Shown in pieces: positions 1 through 10,768 of a DNA stretch of 64,000 nt; position 1 is the stretch's first letter; every line of letters begins with the position of its first letter. The stretch is from Akanthomyces muscarius (taxonomy: Eukaryota; Ascomycota; Sordariomycetes; Hypocreales; Cordycipitaceae), in assembly GCF_028009165.1 (NCBI RefSeq), contig NC_079241.1, positions 1,488,001-1,552,000 of the forward strand, in the 5' to 3' direction. Below the pieces are notes generated by a model that made no database searches, had not been told where the DNA came from, and saw nothing but the letters and a program-made list of their open reading frames with translations. The position numbers and the translations under genes are program-made.

Positions 1-321
1 GTCGGGGTGGTAGAGCTTGACGAGCTGGTGGAAACGGCGCTTGGTGTAGGGCTCACGCCAGCTCATGCCGAATATCTCGTAGGGCGTCGGGTTCGGCGAG
101 CTAGGCCATGATGGCGGCGGTGAAGCGTCATCGGAAGACGAGGATGAGGATGCTGTGGCGTAGGTTCGACGGCTCCTCCTGCTGCTGTGGCGGTTGGCTG
201 CCGTTGATGTGAAGCGTAGAGGCTGTAGACGGCTCGTGCAGTATATCGATGCTGTGGGTTTGTAAAGAGAGGCACGGCAGGCCGAGCACAGAGCCGCCAT
301 GGTGGACGACTTGCTCGCCAT
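1..321 (-). CDS. mitochondrial J-domain (DnaJ-like) protein, 5' part only
   Basis: The minus strand has an open frame running off the left edge of the window, so only about 107 N-terminal residues are visible and no stop is present. From the ATG at 321 it begins with a basic, Ser/Ala/Arg-rich stretch that looks like a mitochondrial presequence (it includes RRSRTYATASS). A linker follows, then PTPYEIFGMSW and RRFHQLVKLYHPD. That is helix I and II of a J domain ending in the invariant HPD, the motif that stimulates Hsp70 ATPase. Seen: the HPD tripeptide at positions 1-9 and the targeting-like leader. Known: J proteins are Hsp70 co-chaperones. Inferred: it acts in the mitochondrial matrix or import motor. 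An in-frame ATG at 300 is an alternative start. The 3' part and the exact J-protein class cannot be judged. Confidence 0.75.
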   Translation of the reverse strand, partial: MASKSSTMAALCSACRASLYKPTASIYCTSRLQPLRFTSTAANRHSSRRSRRTYATASSSSSSDDASPPPSWPSSPNPTPYEIFGMSWREPYTKRRFHQLVKLYHPD

Positions 322-551
322 GCTTTTCGAGATGGGGGGCTCGTGACAACACCGGAGTCGGCGGATATTGTACTTCACTGGCGGAAAATGCGGGTAAAGC
401 ACCCGTCTCCGGGCGCGACAGAGGGCTCCCTTTGACGTAAAGCCGGGCGGGAAGAATCAACAACAAAAGTGTAGGGGCTGATGGAGTCGGGTAGAAGGAG
501 GTGGCGTTCGTTTATGCTCGTTCTGAGAAGTGGCGAGAATGGGCACACGAT

Positions 552-573
552 AGAGAGAGAGAGAGAGAGAGAG
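552..573. repeat. (GA)n dinucleotide microsatellite
   Basis: An uninterrupted run of about 11 GA units upstream of the J-domain gene, within its probable promoter or leader. Confidence 0.9.
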
Positions 574-1545
574 GAGAGGCAGCGCTCTTCCCCACTCGGC
601 CGTTCGGGCTTGGTGGAGCCGCCGCCCGGTCGAGCATATCACGACCCGATTGCGGGGAGACGACGGCTCGCGTACGATCGTAAAGTAAAATTTCTATACG
701 GAAGCGATTGTGCATGAATACCTCGAGAGCTTGCAGTCGCCCCGGCTCGGTACTTATTTATGTGGCCGCTGGAACTGTGAAGAACATGGCATCCCAATCT
801 GCCCATTTACAATGCCTACGACAAGTGTGATAGCTATGCTACTGTGACTATGCTGCAGCGCGGAATTGACAGGGAAAACTCTGTCTTTCAAGTCTGTCAA
901 GTTAAAAGGATCGAATTCGGCGACGTCGGGCTGTATCAGTTTTTGTTCTCTTTGGACCGCAACCCACAGCCGGACCATCATCTATGACGCGCTTGCATCA
1001 TGCGCTGCAGTCGCAGTAAATCTGGACTGGCCCGCCGCTCCAATTGGATATGGATCTTGGGCCATTGTATGATAAGAAGCTCTACTTATCTTAGAAATGA
1101 CAGGGCTTAGTTATACCCTGTTTGATACTACAATCAAGGTCAATTCTCTTTCAAAGCGCCAAGACTGTGTGCTTCCTATGGTGGTGGGGTCACCACAAGA
1201 CATAAGCTGGTCTGCAAAGACAATAAGTCGATGCTTACTACAGCAATCGCATCGCCTGCAGGGGTCTTCTCGATTAATGTTACAATTTGTTTTAGCGGAC
1301 TCTCGGGTCATAACGGTGCAATTTATTCCTGCGTCAATTCAGATCTGGGCTGCGTGTAGTAAGCCGACTGCCTCGCAATTTTCAGAGACAACAGTGTACG
1401 TCAACATGTATCACAATCAAGTGTTTTATTGCCAATTCTGCCTACTTGCGCATATTTAGTTCTCTTTTTTGGCATCTTGTTCCATTGTGGTCGGATGTGC
1501 GGATGTCTTCCCCGCCCCCAATCGTCAGTCAGCGAAACCCGGTAA

Positions 1546-1574
1546 GACAGACAGACAGACAGACAGACAGACAG
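1546..1574. repeat. (GACA)n tetranucleotide microsatellite
   Basis: About seven perfect GACA units followed directly by a short GC alternation. Length variation between strains would be expected. Confidence 0.9.
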
Positions 1575-2278
1575 CGCGCGCGCCATCCCGCTTCGTACCG
1601 TCTCACTCTCTCACCCACAAAGATGGGCGAATCGACAAAGGGATGTGATGTTAAGCCGGTTCCCCCCCCCAAGATCCATCTACCCCGCACCGTTCACACG
1701 GACGAACTCCGAGAAAGAAAAGTACAAAAGAGCAAATCTGCAGGCACGCGGGGGTCGCCTGATTACCTGTGATTACTCGCAGGACATTTTCGACAATGTA
1801 ACCCTCTTATGACAGCCCGATGACGGCGGCCGACTCATCAGCCCCCAAGACGACGAGGCTCCGAGACACATAGCTTGGCCCAGTCGGGGTCGGAAATATC
1901 AGCCCGCGGCCAAATCTGCATGCTCTTTTTTCTTTGTCTCGGCACGGTCCTTGGTGTGTTTATTTTTATAGTATCCCGAGGCCCGCCTACCGACCCGATT
2001 CGTTACGACCGGGGATAGACCCCCCTTCTCTTCCACTGCCCTGTTCGTGAGATATAGTAATCTTGCATCTGAGGCTACAGCTTTGGCCGGTGTTTTGTTT
2101 TACAAGGTGCTTATATAGCGTGAGCCAAGCTAAAAAAAAACGGCCATCAGAGGACAGCTATGAGCAGACAGCTGGAAGACTGATTTCTTCTACATACATA
2201 CTATCCCCGCCCTTTGAGAATTGCCCGTGCCGCATCTGCAAGCGCGTGAATTTTTATTATTTTTATTATTTACAAAAC

Positions 2279-3207
2279 ATGAGCGCCGAATCGAGACGGC
2301 ATCTCACGAACCGGAGGACTCGATTTCGCAGCAGCACCAACAATGAGCGCGGCACCGTCGCCGACGACGAACTCGACGTCGCCGCCGCTCGGCACATGTA
2401 TCCAGCAACACGGCCCGCCGCGGACATTTCGACGACAGCTGCCACGGACAAGCTGAAGGAGGCGACTCAACTGCGCCCCGCTGGGTTCGTCGGGCTTGGG
2501 TTTACCATGCTGTTCCTGGGCTTGCACCAGTGTCTATGCACGTACGTCTTTGTCAGGAACTTCTGACGCCGGGGCAGGGAGCGGGCCCGTCGTCTTACAC
2601 AACACACACACGCACATGTTCTGACAGATTTCCCAGGTCACCGCGACACCACCGCCGAGGGAGGAGCCAGGTGCTGCTCTTCCTGACAGCGTGCAGCGCC
2701 GCCGCGCAACTGATTGCCGGGGTGCGCGACGGACCCCGCGACGGCACCTTTGGCGTCGTCTTCCACGGCGCGCACAGCGTCGTGTGGATGACCGCGGCGG
2801 CGCTGCTGCAGCTCCTCGCTCCCCCGCATCCACAGCTCGGCGCCGATGAGCGCAAGCCACATGCAGGCGGCGGCGGCCGGGCGACGCTCTCGGTGGCGGC
2901 GAGCATGCTTCTCATGGCCGCCGCCTTTGCGTGTCTCGGATGCGCCGTCGCCGCGAGCAAGGCGCGCATCCCCGTCCTGCTCCTGCTGGCCAGCGTCGGC
3001 CTGGGCCTGCTGTGCCTGAGCCGCGCCGCGTTCCAGATGCCCGGGGCGGACGACGCGGCGGGCGCGGCGGAGGACATGAACCGCTACGGGGGCGGGTTCC
3101 TGTTGGTGTCGAGCTTTTTGGCATTTCGCACGGCACTGCACGCGGGACGGCGGCGGCGGTTAGAGTGCACACGAGTCCTGGCGGGAGGCGGCGGGGAGCC
3201 GTCATGA
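2279..3207 (+). CDS. GPR1/FUN34/YaaH-like (acetate transporter family) membrane protein
   Basis: Two exons, 2279-2541 and 2637-3207, with donor GTACGT and acceptor TTTCCCAG; the phase is kept across the junction. The product is about 277 residues, within the usual 240-300 of this family. A hydrophilic N-terminal tail of about 70 residues precedes several hydrophobic helices. RPAGFVGLGFTMLFLGLH resembles the first helix of the family (consensus NPAPLGL). Further on, AQLIAGVRDGPRDGTFGVVF resembles the conserved block around N-T-F-G-A. Later segments fit additional helices. Known: AceTr proteins move acetate or act in ammonium export and acetate sensing. Seen here: the first motif has RPAGF in place of NPAPL, so substrate transport is uncertain. 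The family call is by pattern only; a different small multi-pass membrane protein remains possible. Confidence 0.58.
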
Positions 3208-3350
3208 ACGTCTTGTTCCATTGCAACTCTTCGAGTGAGAAGTAAAAATATATTATTGAGCAAAAAGAAAATGACATGATATTACAGTCGTCTAATTAAA
3301 GGGCCGTGAATAATGAACAAGTGTTCGTACCATTTTCCCCCCGTCTCGCT

Positions 3351-3769
3351 TTACAGGCTCTTCTTGATGTCCTCGGCGGCACCCTTGGCCTTGCCCTTGG
3401 CCTCCTCGGCAGCGCCCTTGGCCTGGCCCTTGAGCTCCTCGGCCTTGCCGGCGGCCGACTTGTTTCCGAGGGCATCCTGGGATGCCCGCTTGGCCTTTTC
3501 AGCAGCGTTTTCTGTAACAAAAAAAAAAGTCTCATTAGCCAATGCACCATCACTGCGGTACAGTGAGCAAGTAAGTCCTGCTGCTTACCAGCGGCGTCGA
3601 TGCCGTCGACAATCTTGCTGCTCACGGCCTGGTCCACCGACTTGACGCCATCCTTGACCGTCTGCGTGGCCGTCTTCTGGTAGACGACCGTCGAGGAGAA
3701 TGCGCGGGTGGTGGTGTTGACGGCGGCGCGGGGGAGAGCGCGGGTGGCGGATCGGAGAGCAAAAGACAT
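3351..3769 (-). CDS. mitochondrial LEA-like small protein
   Basis: Two exons on the minus strand, 3769-3589 and 3511-3351, joined by a 77-base intron (GTAAGC...TTACAG). The product is 113 residues. The N-terminus (MSFALRSATRALPRAA) is an arginine-rich amphipathic presequence with a likely cleavage region near TRAFSSTVVY. The rest is Ala/Lys/Glu-rich with 11-residue-type periodicity (KGQAKGAAEEAKGKAKGAAE), typical of group 3 LEA and CsbD-like stress proteins that are disordered in solution and helical on drying. Known: such proteins protect membranes and enzymes during desiccation and cold. Inferred: matrix-located stress protectant. No enzyme motif is present. Confidence 0.75.
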
Positions 3770-4256
3770 GATGCTGGTGTGTTGGGTTTGACGTGGTTTG
3801 TTCGGAGGGTATTTGGCTGGACAAGTTGAAACGTAAAACGGATTGAGAGATTGAATGATGTACTGGGCAAGAAGTTCGTTCGGAGACAGACTGGTAATAT
3901 ATTGGCAGGTTGGACCCTGGTCGAACAACGTATAAACGCTTAGCTATTTCATCGTTGACGTCACCCAGGCATCACCGCGCACAGCGTCGCGCCACCTTGG
4001 TTTGCGCAAAACGATTATCCCCTTTCAGGCACAAGCGTTCAGGGCCATCGCCGGATCTGGACCGTTCTAATTTTACTTGCTTTTTGATCTTTTATTGAAA
4101 TCAGGGTTTCCGAATTCCAAGTACCAGTATATTATATTACAGTAGTCTATCCGGCGATGGTGCCGAGATGCGCAAACTCGGTGGCGCTCCGAAATCTTGA
4201 TTTTACAAAAGAAATGCCCGGCCATGTATATACACATCGCAAATAATGTTACACAT
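3770..4256. other. intergenic region upstream of the LEA-like gene
   Basis: About 490 bases between the start of the LEA-like gene (-) and the stop of gatB (-). It should hold the promoter and leader of the LEA-like gene and the 3' end of the gatB transcript. No other gene is visible. Confidence 0.6.
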
Positions 4257-6125
4257 CTAATTGGCACGTAGGCCATCGAGCTTGGCACGCATGACGCTCT
4301 CCGCCGTGGATGGATCTATCCTCTCGGTCGGGCCTAGACGCATCATCTTACCCACCAGGAACATGAGCTTGCCCTGCGGAAACTTGTCATAGCTCACAAA
4401 CTCGCGCAGGACCTTGTCTTCACCTTGCATCGCCTCCTCCGCAATCGCGACATACTCGTCCTGCGACAGCTCGTGGAACCATAGATTATTCGTGTCAATG
4501 GCCAAAGTCACGTCGCCGTCGCCCATTTCCCCAAGATAAATGGCGACAAGAAGCTCCTTGGCCACCTTGCCGGTGATTTGCTTCTGATAAAGGTGATGCA
4601 GGAGCTGAGATAGGTCGCGCGCAGGAACTTGGGCACACTCGCCCTCCTGCGAAAAGGTGAGCTCGCCGGACGCGAGCGGCCCGGCCTTGTACGTCGTGAG
4701 ACGGCCGAGCTCGTGAATAACCCAGTTGCCGACGAGGGTAGCATAACTTTTAAAGTCGGGCTTCGTGCCCGAGCTCTGTAAGATTTCGCCGAGCATGTCG
4801 AGGAGACGGTAAAAATACTGGACTCGAGCACCATTGTCGAGCGTAATAAGAGAGAGCGCATCTTTGGCTGTGAGACCGTAGTCAGCCACTAGACTGTCGA
4901 GTTCCTTGTCAGGGAGCACCGCAAGCGACTCCTGCAAATGCCGGACCAAGTCATTGCCAATGATGAGCGGCTCAATGTCAGGATCTGGCATGTATCGGTA
5001 GTCGACCTCGCCCTCTTTGCCACGCAGCCTACGGGTCTCTGTTGAGCCAACAGCCCAGCCGCGAGTTTCACCGGCAATGACACCGCCAGCTTCCAGCACG
5101 CGGATTTGTCGGTCTCGTTCCGCGATGATGGCGTCTTCAACAGATTTGACGGTACTCAGGTTCTTGATTTCCGTTCGTGTTCCAAGTGGGACGTTGGCAT
5201 CTCCAGTTCTGCGCACCGAGACGTTGACATCTGCGCGCAGACCACCGGCCTCCATACCTGATACACAGGCATCGACCGTATTCAGAAGAAGCTGGATTTT
5301 TCGCACGAAGACAGCCGCCGTTCGAGGATGATGCATCTCGGGTTCCGTAATAATTTCGATCAGAGGCACGCCGACACGGTTGAAATCAAGCCACTGAGTG
5401 TTGCCCACTTGAGCCAGCGTCTTTGCCGTATCCTGCTCAAGCTGGACTTGCTTGATGCTAACAGTCACACTCTCGCCATCCTCGGCTGCAATACCGTCCC
5501 TGGCCAACAGCATTATGTGTCCATACTTGGCGAACGGCTGATAGTACTGCGTGATCTGATAGCCCGAGGGCTGATCCCACCAGAAGTAGTGTTTGCGATC
5601 GAAGCGACTGAGCTGTTGGATGTCGCAGTTGAGCGAGAGGGCGGCGCGGAGAGCGGGAATCAGCGTCTCCTTTTGGAAGCGCGGCTGGCTGCCCGGCATG
5701 GCCACGTCAAAGAGCGCGACATGGCTATTGGGGTCGTCGTTGAACGAGGTCTGGGCCGACGAAAAGAGCTTGCGCGGGCTGTTGAGCTGCGCGTGAATCT
5801 CGATACCGACGGTGAGTTCCCAGCCGTCCACGGTCTGGTTGTCCGACTTGGCCCTTTTCTTGCCGTGCTTCTTGGCCAGCTTGGCCTCGTCCTTGAGCTT
5901 CTTGCGAAAGTTGGGTTGCGGAGGATCGGGTGTAGGTGTCGCGGCATGCGGTGCGTCGTGGAGGTTTCTGACTCGATGCGCTGTCGGCGCGATTGTGTAC
6001 GCAGCGGCGGCGGATCGGGCAAAAAGCGCCGGTGTCACTGTATGACGCGCATTCAAGCAACCGTGTGGCGAGATGCGGCCGGCAAACAGATATCTGCTGA
6101 GGTCTGTGACTCTCTGGCGTGGCAT
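4257..6125 (-). CDS. gatB: mitochondrial Glu-tRNA(Gln) amidotransferase subunit B
   Basis: Single-exon gene for 622 residues. A presequence-like N-terminus of about 60 residues and a Lys-rich linker lead into GWELTVGIEIHAQL near residue 101, the start of the GatB catalytic core. The GatB signature LDFNRVGVPLIEIITEP is present near residue 245, and DYRYMPDPDIEPLII follows near residue 375. The C-terminal third is the helical tRNA-binding part (GatB/YqeY type). Known: GatB, with GatA and GatF or GatC, converts misacylated Glu-tRNA(Gln) to Gln-tRNA(Gln) for mitochondrial translation; the yeast homologue is PET112. The ATG at 6125 is chosen because it precedes a good targeting sequence. The length is normal for fungi and nothing is broken. 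Confidence 0.96.
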   Translation of the reverse strand: MPRQRVTDLSRYLFAGRISPHGCLNARHTVTPALFARSAAAAYTIAPTAHRVRNLHDAPHAATPTPDPPQPNFRKKLKDEAKLAKKHGKKRAKSDNQTVDGWELTVGIEIHAQLNSPRKLFSSAQTSFNDDPNSHVALFDVAMPGSQPRFQKETLIPALRAALSLNCDIQQLSRFDRKHYFWWDQPSGYQITQYYQPFAKYGHIMLLARDGIAAEDGESVTVSIKQVQLEQDTAKTLAQVGNTQWLDFNRVGVPLIEIITEPEMHHPRTAAVFVRKIQLLLNTVDACVSGMEAGGLRADVNVSVRRTGDANVPLGTRTEIKNLSTVKSVEDAIIAERDRQIRVLEAGGVIAGETRGWAVGSTETRRLRGKEGEVDYRYMPDPDIEPLIIGNDLVRHLQESLAVLPDKELDSLVADYGLTAKDALSLITLDNGARVQYFYRLLDMLGEILQSSGTKPDFKSYATLVGNWVIHELGRLTTYKAGPLASGELTFSQEGECAQVPARDLSQLLHHLYQKQITGKVAKELLVAIYLGEMGDGDVTLAIDTNNLWFHELSQDEYVAIAEEAMQGEDKVLREFVSYDKFPQGKLMFLVGKMMRLGPTERIDPSTAESVMRAKLDGLRAN

Positions 6126-7421
6126 GTCGAGCGAGGGCAGCGCACTGTGGCCGAGGGTGACGTGTTATTTCGAGTCCGACGTCGGAGGCACGGGGAAGGA
6201 TTCGTATGATTCACTTCCAATTTATGCAGAGCAGGCGGCCAACAGGGTTGGCTTAAAATGGCTGGCTGAACAGGACCCAACGCGCTGGGTTGGGTTGCCG
6301 TTTCTGGCGCCAAGAGCGGCTGGCACTGCGTTGACAAGCAGACTCTGGGCCGCTCCCTTGGAGTTCCGAAACACGAGGGGCAGCTGGGGCTTGCAGGTTG
6401 GATTGGCGAGCTCCAATAAGCTCGCTGGCACGGCACAAATAAAGCTGGGATGGTGAGCAGAAATGCCCCGTGCAGAGGGACAAAGGGTGGTGCTGTTGCA
6501 GGAAAGCTCCGGTGGACCCTGGCCGTGATGGAGATGCAAGGTGGGCGCCCCTCCACTGTCCAGTACGACAACGTCGCGCGCTGTCAAACGGCGCTCCATC
6601 AACTGCACTCTGCAGCCTCGCAAACATAAAATTCGCAGCAAAATATTGCCTCTCTGGCACACCTCTCGAGATGACTCCTTCGAGATCCTTGGAAGATTTT
6701 CTACCCCTGACGTGACACTGTCTTCTTTTTATAGTTGGGCAGCAACAAGGCGTCCTCGCTGACCAGCACAATGACGACTCTCTCAGCGGGACCATGGCCA
6801 TGGCAGCCCAACCAGCTCCGGCTGAAGAGACAGACTGTACAACCTGCATATATATAGTAACACACTATATCATCGCCTGTCTCGATTTATTCCGCCGTGT
6901 ATCAATCCGACCTGCCACTGCCGCTACCCCTCCATTTTCACCTGCTGCCAATAAAACCGACTGCAATTTCTCTCGTACCAACCGCCGAGCAATGCAATAC
7001 CATACCTCAATACATCTGATGCCAAAACTGACTGCCCGCTTCCATCCAACACGCTATTCCCAGACAAATAGTCACATTAACATTCGCCTTGCATCATACG
7101 CGCCCCCGTGAAGCCGGACCTGGAACGCCACGTGAGGCGCCAGAGGCATAGTGGTTGCAGTCGCTGGTGCTGCAGCCAAACGACAAACTCACTCCTACTT
7201 CGCTGCTTATTTTCGAGGTTTGGGCGACTTCCTTTTTCCTTGCTTTTCTATATATTGCTTCTAGACTTGGACTTTCTTCCCGACTCCCTTTCGGGACCAA
7301 AATACACTCTCTCACTGGACCCGAGCCTGTGGTACGTACCACAGAAGCCCGCAGAGAACACTCGCTTTTTATTTTTATTTTTTAAAAGCCTGCCAGATTG
7401 CCCTGGAGGCGTTTGAAATTC
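6126..7421. other. intergenic region, divergent promoters
   Basis: About 1.3 kb between gatB (-) and the DUF6594-type gene (+). Several open frames of 70-200 codons overlap each other on both strands, and none shows a domain or conserved-looking composition. A TATA-rich patch lies near 6848-6872. I see no supported gene here. Confidence 0.6.
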
Positions 7422-9178
7422 ATGAAGCTTAACCATACCTCGGATGTCATGACATCCAAGGTCGGATCATCCCATGGGAAAAAGAGCTCGCTCAGCCGAG
7501 CATCGTCTTCGCGACGAAAGCACGGCCGTGCGGTAACCATCGAGGACGTACTGGACTCCGAGGACCATCTTCACAGAGTCTCGGGTACTTCAACCCCTGG
7601 AATGGAACAGGCCAATGAGGAGGTTTCTCCGGAATGGTATGCCTTGACCGAAGGCGAGCCCCGTACTTCTAAGGAAGCGATCCGCGACGCGGAGTTGCTA
7701 GCTCAGGTAAGCTGCGAAGAGAGCGACACTACCGAGAAGCTCTCTTCGGAAGATCCGGTTTCGGGAGACCCAGCATCGGGAGCCCAAGTTAGGGGAGACC
7801 TGGCCATGGAAGAGGAGCTAAAAGCTACATCTAATGTTCCTGGTAAGAACCAACACGTTCCAAGTACAGACGTGGCAAGTACTTTTTCTACTGCGGCTAC
7901 TGCCAGAGATGCATCGCCGGCCCTTGGCGGCGCAGATAAAAATCACGATGAAGAGGCTGCCACTCACGAGGCGGGCAGACCGCCAGGGCTACAATGGGCA
8001 GAAACTCCCAGGCCTCGTTCTCATCGTTTTCAAAGTCCAATGGCCCAATGGGCGCACCCCCATGGACATGGGCAACCGTATACGCCGCACTTCAGGCCTA
8101 TCTTTCCACCGCCTCTGCCACCGGTCTCCCCTCCACTCTTCGGAATGCCCCATCCGCCGCCGATGATGCCAGGACGGCAAGTGTCTCGTTTCGAACCCGG
8201 CCACCTAAGCGGCTATGAGCTCCTGGCATCTCGACTGTCTGGTGGGCAGGAGTCGGAACTGCCTATCCCGCTTATATATCGACGATTCAAACAACTTCAC
8301 AACCGCATCCTTCTGGAGTTGCAAGACGACATCGTTGTTCTGGAGGAGAGACTGCGGTATCTTGATGAGCAAGACAGCATCAACCGTGGGTACAGAGACG
8401 GCGGGGTCAGACCGGCCTCTCGCCGACAGGACAAATTGGAGCCAAACGAAGTGACGACTGCCCGGAAGCTACTTCTAGAACAAATTGCGCAAAAGATGTA
8501 TCAGTTCAGTAAGCTGGTGATGCTGGCCATTCACAGGATTTTCTCGTGGGATATACACTAATGCACATGATTGCAGGTACGCAGTTGGATGGGTACAAGA
8601 AGGTGTGCGAGTTTCGAGATGCCATGCCAGAGGATGTCCACGACTACAGATCCTTCCTTGCTGCCCATGCCCCGGTGATCCCGGACGAGATACGGTTCCT
8701 CGACAAGACCAATGATTTGCTGTGTCTCCCTGACGCTCCGTACTACGTCGACGAGGAAAGCGTCAGCGGCCACCAGACACCGGCCCCGCGTACGCCGCGC
8801 CTGCTCGAAGCGCCGATGGCCCCTAGTACTATTAGTATGAGTGCTCTGGACCAGCAAGCACGGGAGTACACGGGCGCGCCGCCGCGGGGCGCCGGCCATG
8901 CTAGGCGAATGTCGCGACCGCTGAACCAGGCCAAGCTGCGGCACATGGCCGTGGGCATATGCATGGCAATTATTCTCCCGATTCTCAGCTTCCCCGTCAT
9001 CTCCGGGTTCGTGAGCCGCATAACGGTGGTGGCGCTCGTGGGACTGGGCATGGCGGTGGTGGGCGTTCAGTCGGGCGCATATGATGTGCTGACGGGACGG
9101 GCGAGTGCTATCGATGGGGCCATTGCATTGGGGATATACGTGGGATTTATGGCGATTGTCGCTGCTACATTTGGTTGA
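7422..9178 (+). CDS. DUF6594-type fungal membrane protein
   Basis: Two exons, 7422-8508 and 8577-9178, with donor GTAAGC and acceptor GATTGCAG in matching phase; about 562 residues. The first 260 residues are low-complexity, acidic and Pro-rich and are probably disordered. Then GYELLASRLSGG and IYRRFKQLHNRILLELQDDI mark the conserved helical DUF6594 core, in which a heptad-like region precedes ELEERLRYLD-type sequence. The C-terminus has three hydrophobic helices (AVGICMAIILPILSFPVISG, VVALVGLGMAVVGVQSG, GAIALGIYVGFMAIVAATFG). Known: this family is abundant in filamentous ascomycetes, has no assigned biochemical role, and usually shows the same coiled-coil plus terminal membrane-helix plan. 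The ATG at 7449 is an alternative start. Confidence 0.8.
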
Positions 9179-9387
9179 AGCGGAAGTGTGTACCTGGTTT
9201 GAATTTTCATTTATTTATTTTTGGTCTTTACTTTATATACTACTACTTGCTCTTAATATACCCCAACGTTGACTTAGACGGCCCATGCAGACCGTTACTA
9301 TCTCTCCACCCAAAGTGGCGCGCAATCCAACCCTAGCCCTGCACAGCCTGTAAGTAGCTCAATAACGAAACCCGCTCTCAACCAATT
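9179..9387. other. intergenic: gene end and tRNA promoter region
   Basis: T-rich 3' end of the preceding gene, then the upstream flank of the first tRNA gene. Nothing else is visible. Confidence 0.6.
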
Positions 9388-9495
9388 GGGCGAATGGTTT
9401 AGTGGTATAATACTCCCTTAGCATCTGTCGATCTCTTCGAGATTCTCAATTGCGCCTTCTGGGAGTGGTCCGGGGTTCGATTCCCCGTTTGTCCA
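9388..9495 (+). tRNA. tRNA-Ala(AGC), with 36-base intron
   Basis: The acceptor stem GGGCGAA pairs with TTTGTCC and includes the G3:U70 wobble that identifies alanine tRNA. The anticodon stem CTCCC/GGGAG encloses TTAGCAT, giving anticodon AGC at 9420-9422. The T arm is CGGGG-TTCGATT-CCCCG. A 36-base intron (about 9424-9459) sits one base 3' of the anticodon, the canonical eukaryotic position. A box and B box sequences (TGGTTTAGTGG, GGTTCGATTCC) are intact. Confidence 0.9.
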
Positions 9496-9521
9496 TCCGA
9501 AGCTTTGTCTCCGTCATTTGA

Positions 9522-9618
9522 GGGCGAATGGTTTAGTGGTATAATACTCCCTTAGCATCTGCTGTACAGCCGATACAACGATTGGGAGTGGTCCGGGGTT
9601 CGATTCCCCGTTTGTCCA
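9522..9618 (+). tRNA. tRNA-Ala(AGC), second tandem copy, with 25-base intron
   Basis: The mature halves are identical base for base to the copy 26 bases upstream, including G3:U70 and the AGC anticodon (9554-9556). The intron is shorter and different (about 9558-9582). It contains GCT, which can pair with the anticodon as expected for recognition by the splicing endonuclease. Confidence 0.9.
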
Positions 9619-10768
9619 ACAATCAAGAGCGAGTTTCATTTTTTGCTGATTTTGTCGATTTTCTTTTGTTGCCCGGGTTGGTGCCGTTGAAGGTTCTGGT
9701 GGCAGGTGTGGCTGGTGTGAGGCGGTGGGGCTGAAGAAGATGGCGGGAGTCAAGCGAGGATAACATTGATTCGGTGTAGCTGGACAAGTTGAGACGGGGG
9801 TCTCTTTGTTCGTAACTTTTTGCATATGGGAACTTCTGATGCAAGAAATCACTATATACATTGCATGAGTGGCTGCAATTTTGTACTACTCGTCTCGGAC
9901 AAACTTGTGCGCAGTTTCATGTCGCGACAGCTATTGTGTGACTGGGACATGCAAGTGACGATTCATCCTAGCCAGCGTTTTCGATTAGTACAGAACACTG
10001 CATATATGAACCTCTATAGGAGAGCAGTGCATTCAAGAAAAGCACTCGTAAAGACATTTGTGAGTATCTGGACGTTTTGCCCTCTGCCAAAACACTGCCT
10101 GTCCTGCTGCATTCGCCACTTACACAAAGGCAAACTCACTTAATCTGCGACCATTTCGGATGGGGCTACTACTTCCTCGTCGCACCTCGCGTCCTAAGCT
10201 CTTCCCATACAAAATGTAGCTGATCTGAGACCGGGAAGGCTCTTCTTGCTGACACCTCTTCCCTCCAGCTCGGCGGCGCCTAGCGTGGGGAGTTCTCCTG
10301 CCAGCACTCAGCAAACGGATGCGTGACGCGAGGCACGCAGGAGCCGGCGAACCAAACGGATTTGTTTATTTGTTTAAATAGAGTCAAGGAAGCGAAGATG
10401 CCAGGTGCCACGTGGCTTGTGCGCAGGGCGCGGCTACTGATCTCGCCTGCTCCTGCGGTGTGAAGAAAAAGTGAAGGGCTTGTGAAAGTGAACCGGCCCT
10501 CTTTCCTCCCAAACTTCTTTCCTCACCACGACTCTTTCGCGAAACATTTGCCTCTGCACACTATTTTTCATCATCATCTTCTTCTTCTTCTTCTTCTTCT
10601 TCTTCTTTCATCACCTGAACAACATTTCTTTCCAAACCAACATCTCATTCAAAAACTGCACTTTTACCAGATATCTTAGGTGAGTCGGTGCACATCGCCC
10701 AGTAGGGCTCCATTTACTGATGCCAGAGACAGATTATCAACATCTCGTACACTTCCCATCCCATCACG
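9619..10768. other. intergenic region upstream of the GPI protein gene
   Basis: About 1.15 kb without a supported gene. The last 300 bases are pyrimidine-rich and include the CTT repeat listed below, as expected for a fungal core promoter and leader. Confidence 0.6.
10578..10608. repeat. (CTT)n trinucleotide microsatellite
   Basis: About ten CTT units in the pyrimidine-rich leader of the downstream secreted-protein gene. Confidence 0.9.

Larger units (their letters stand above)
322..2278. other. intergenic region between divergent genes
   Basis: About 2 kb separating the J-domain gene (-) from the GPR1/FUN34-like gene (+). Both simple repeats listed below lie here. Short open frames occur on both strands, but none has a recognisable motif, plausible splice structure or start context. 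I read it as the promoter and leader regions of the two flanking genes. Confidence 0.6.

Noticed and set aside
1446..1772. 108-codon frame spanning the GACA repeat
   Set aside because: A third of it is the translated microsatellite and the rest has no feature.
5328..6209. 293-codon plus-strand frame antisense to gatB
   Set aside because: It mirrors the conserved gatB frame and has no domain of its own.
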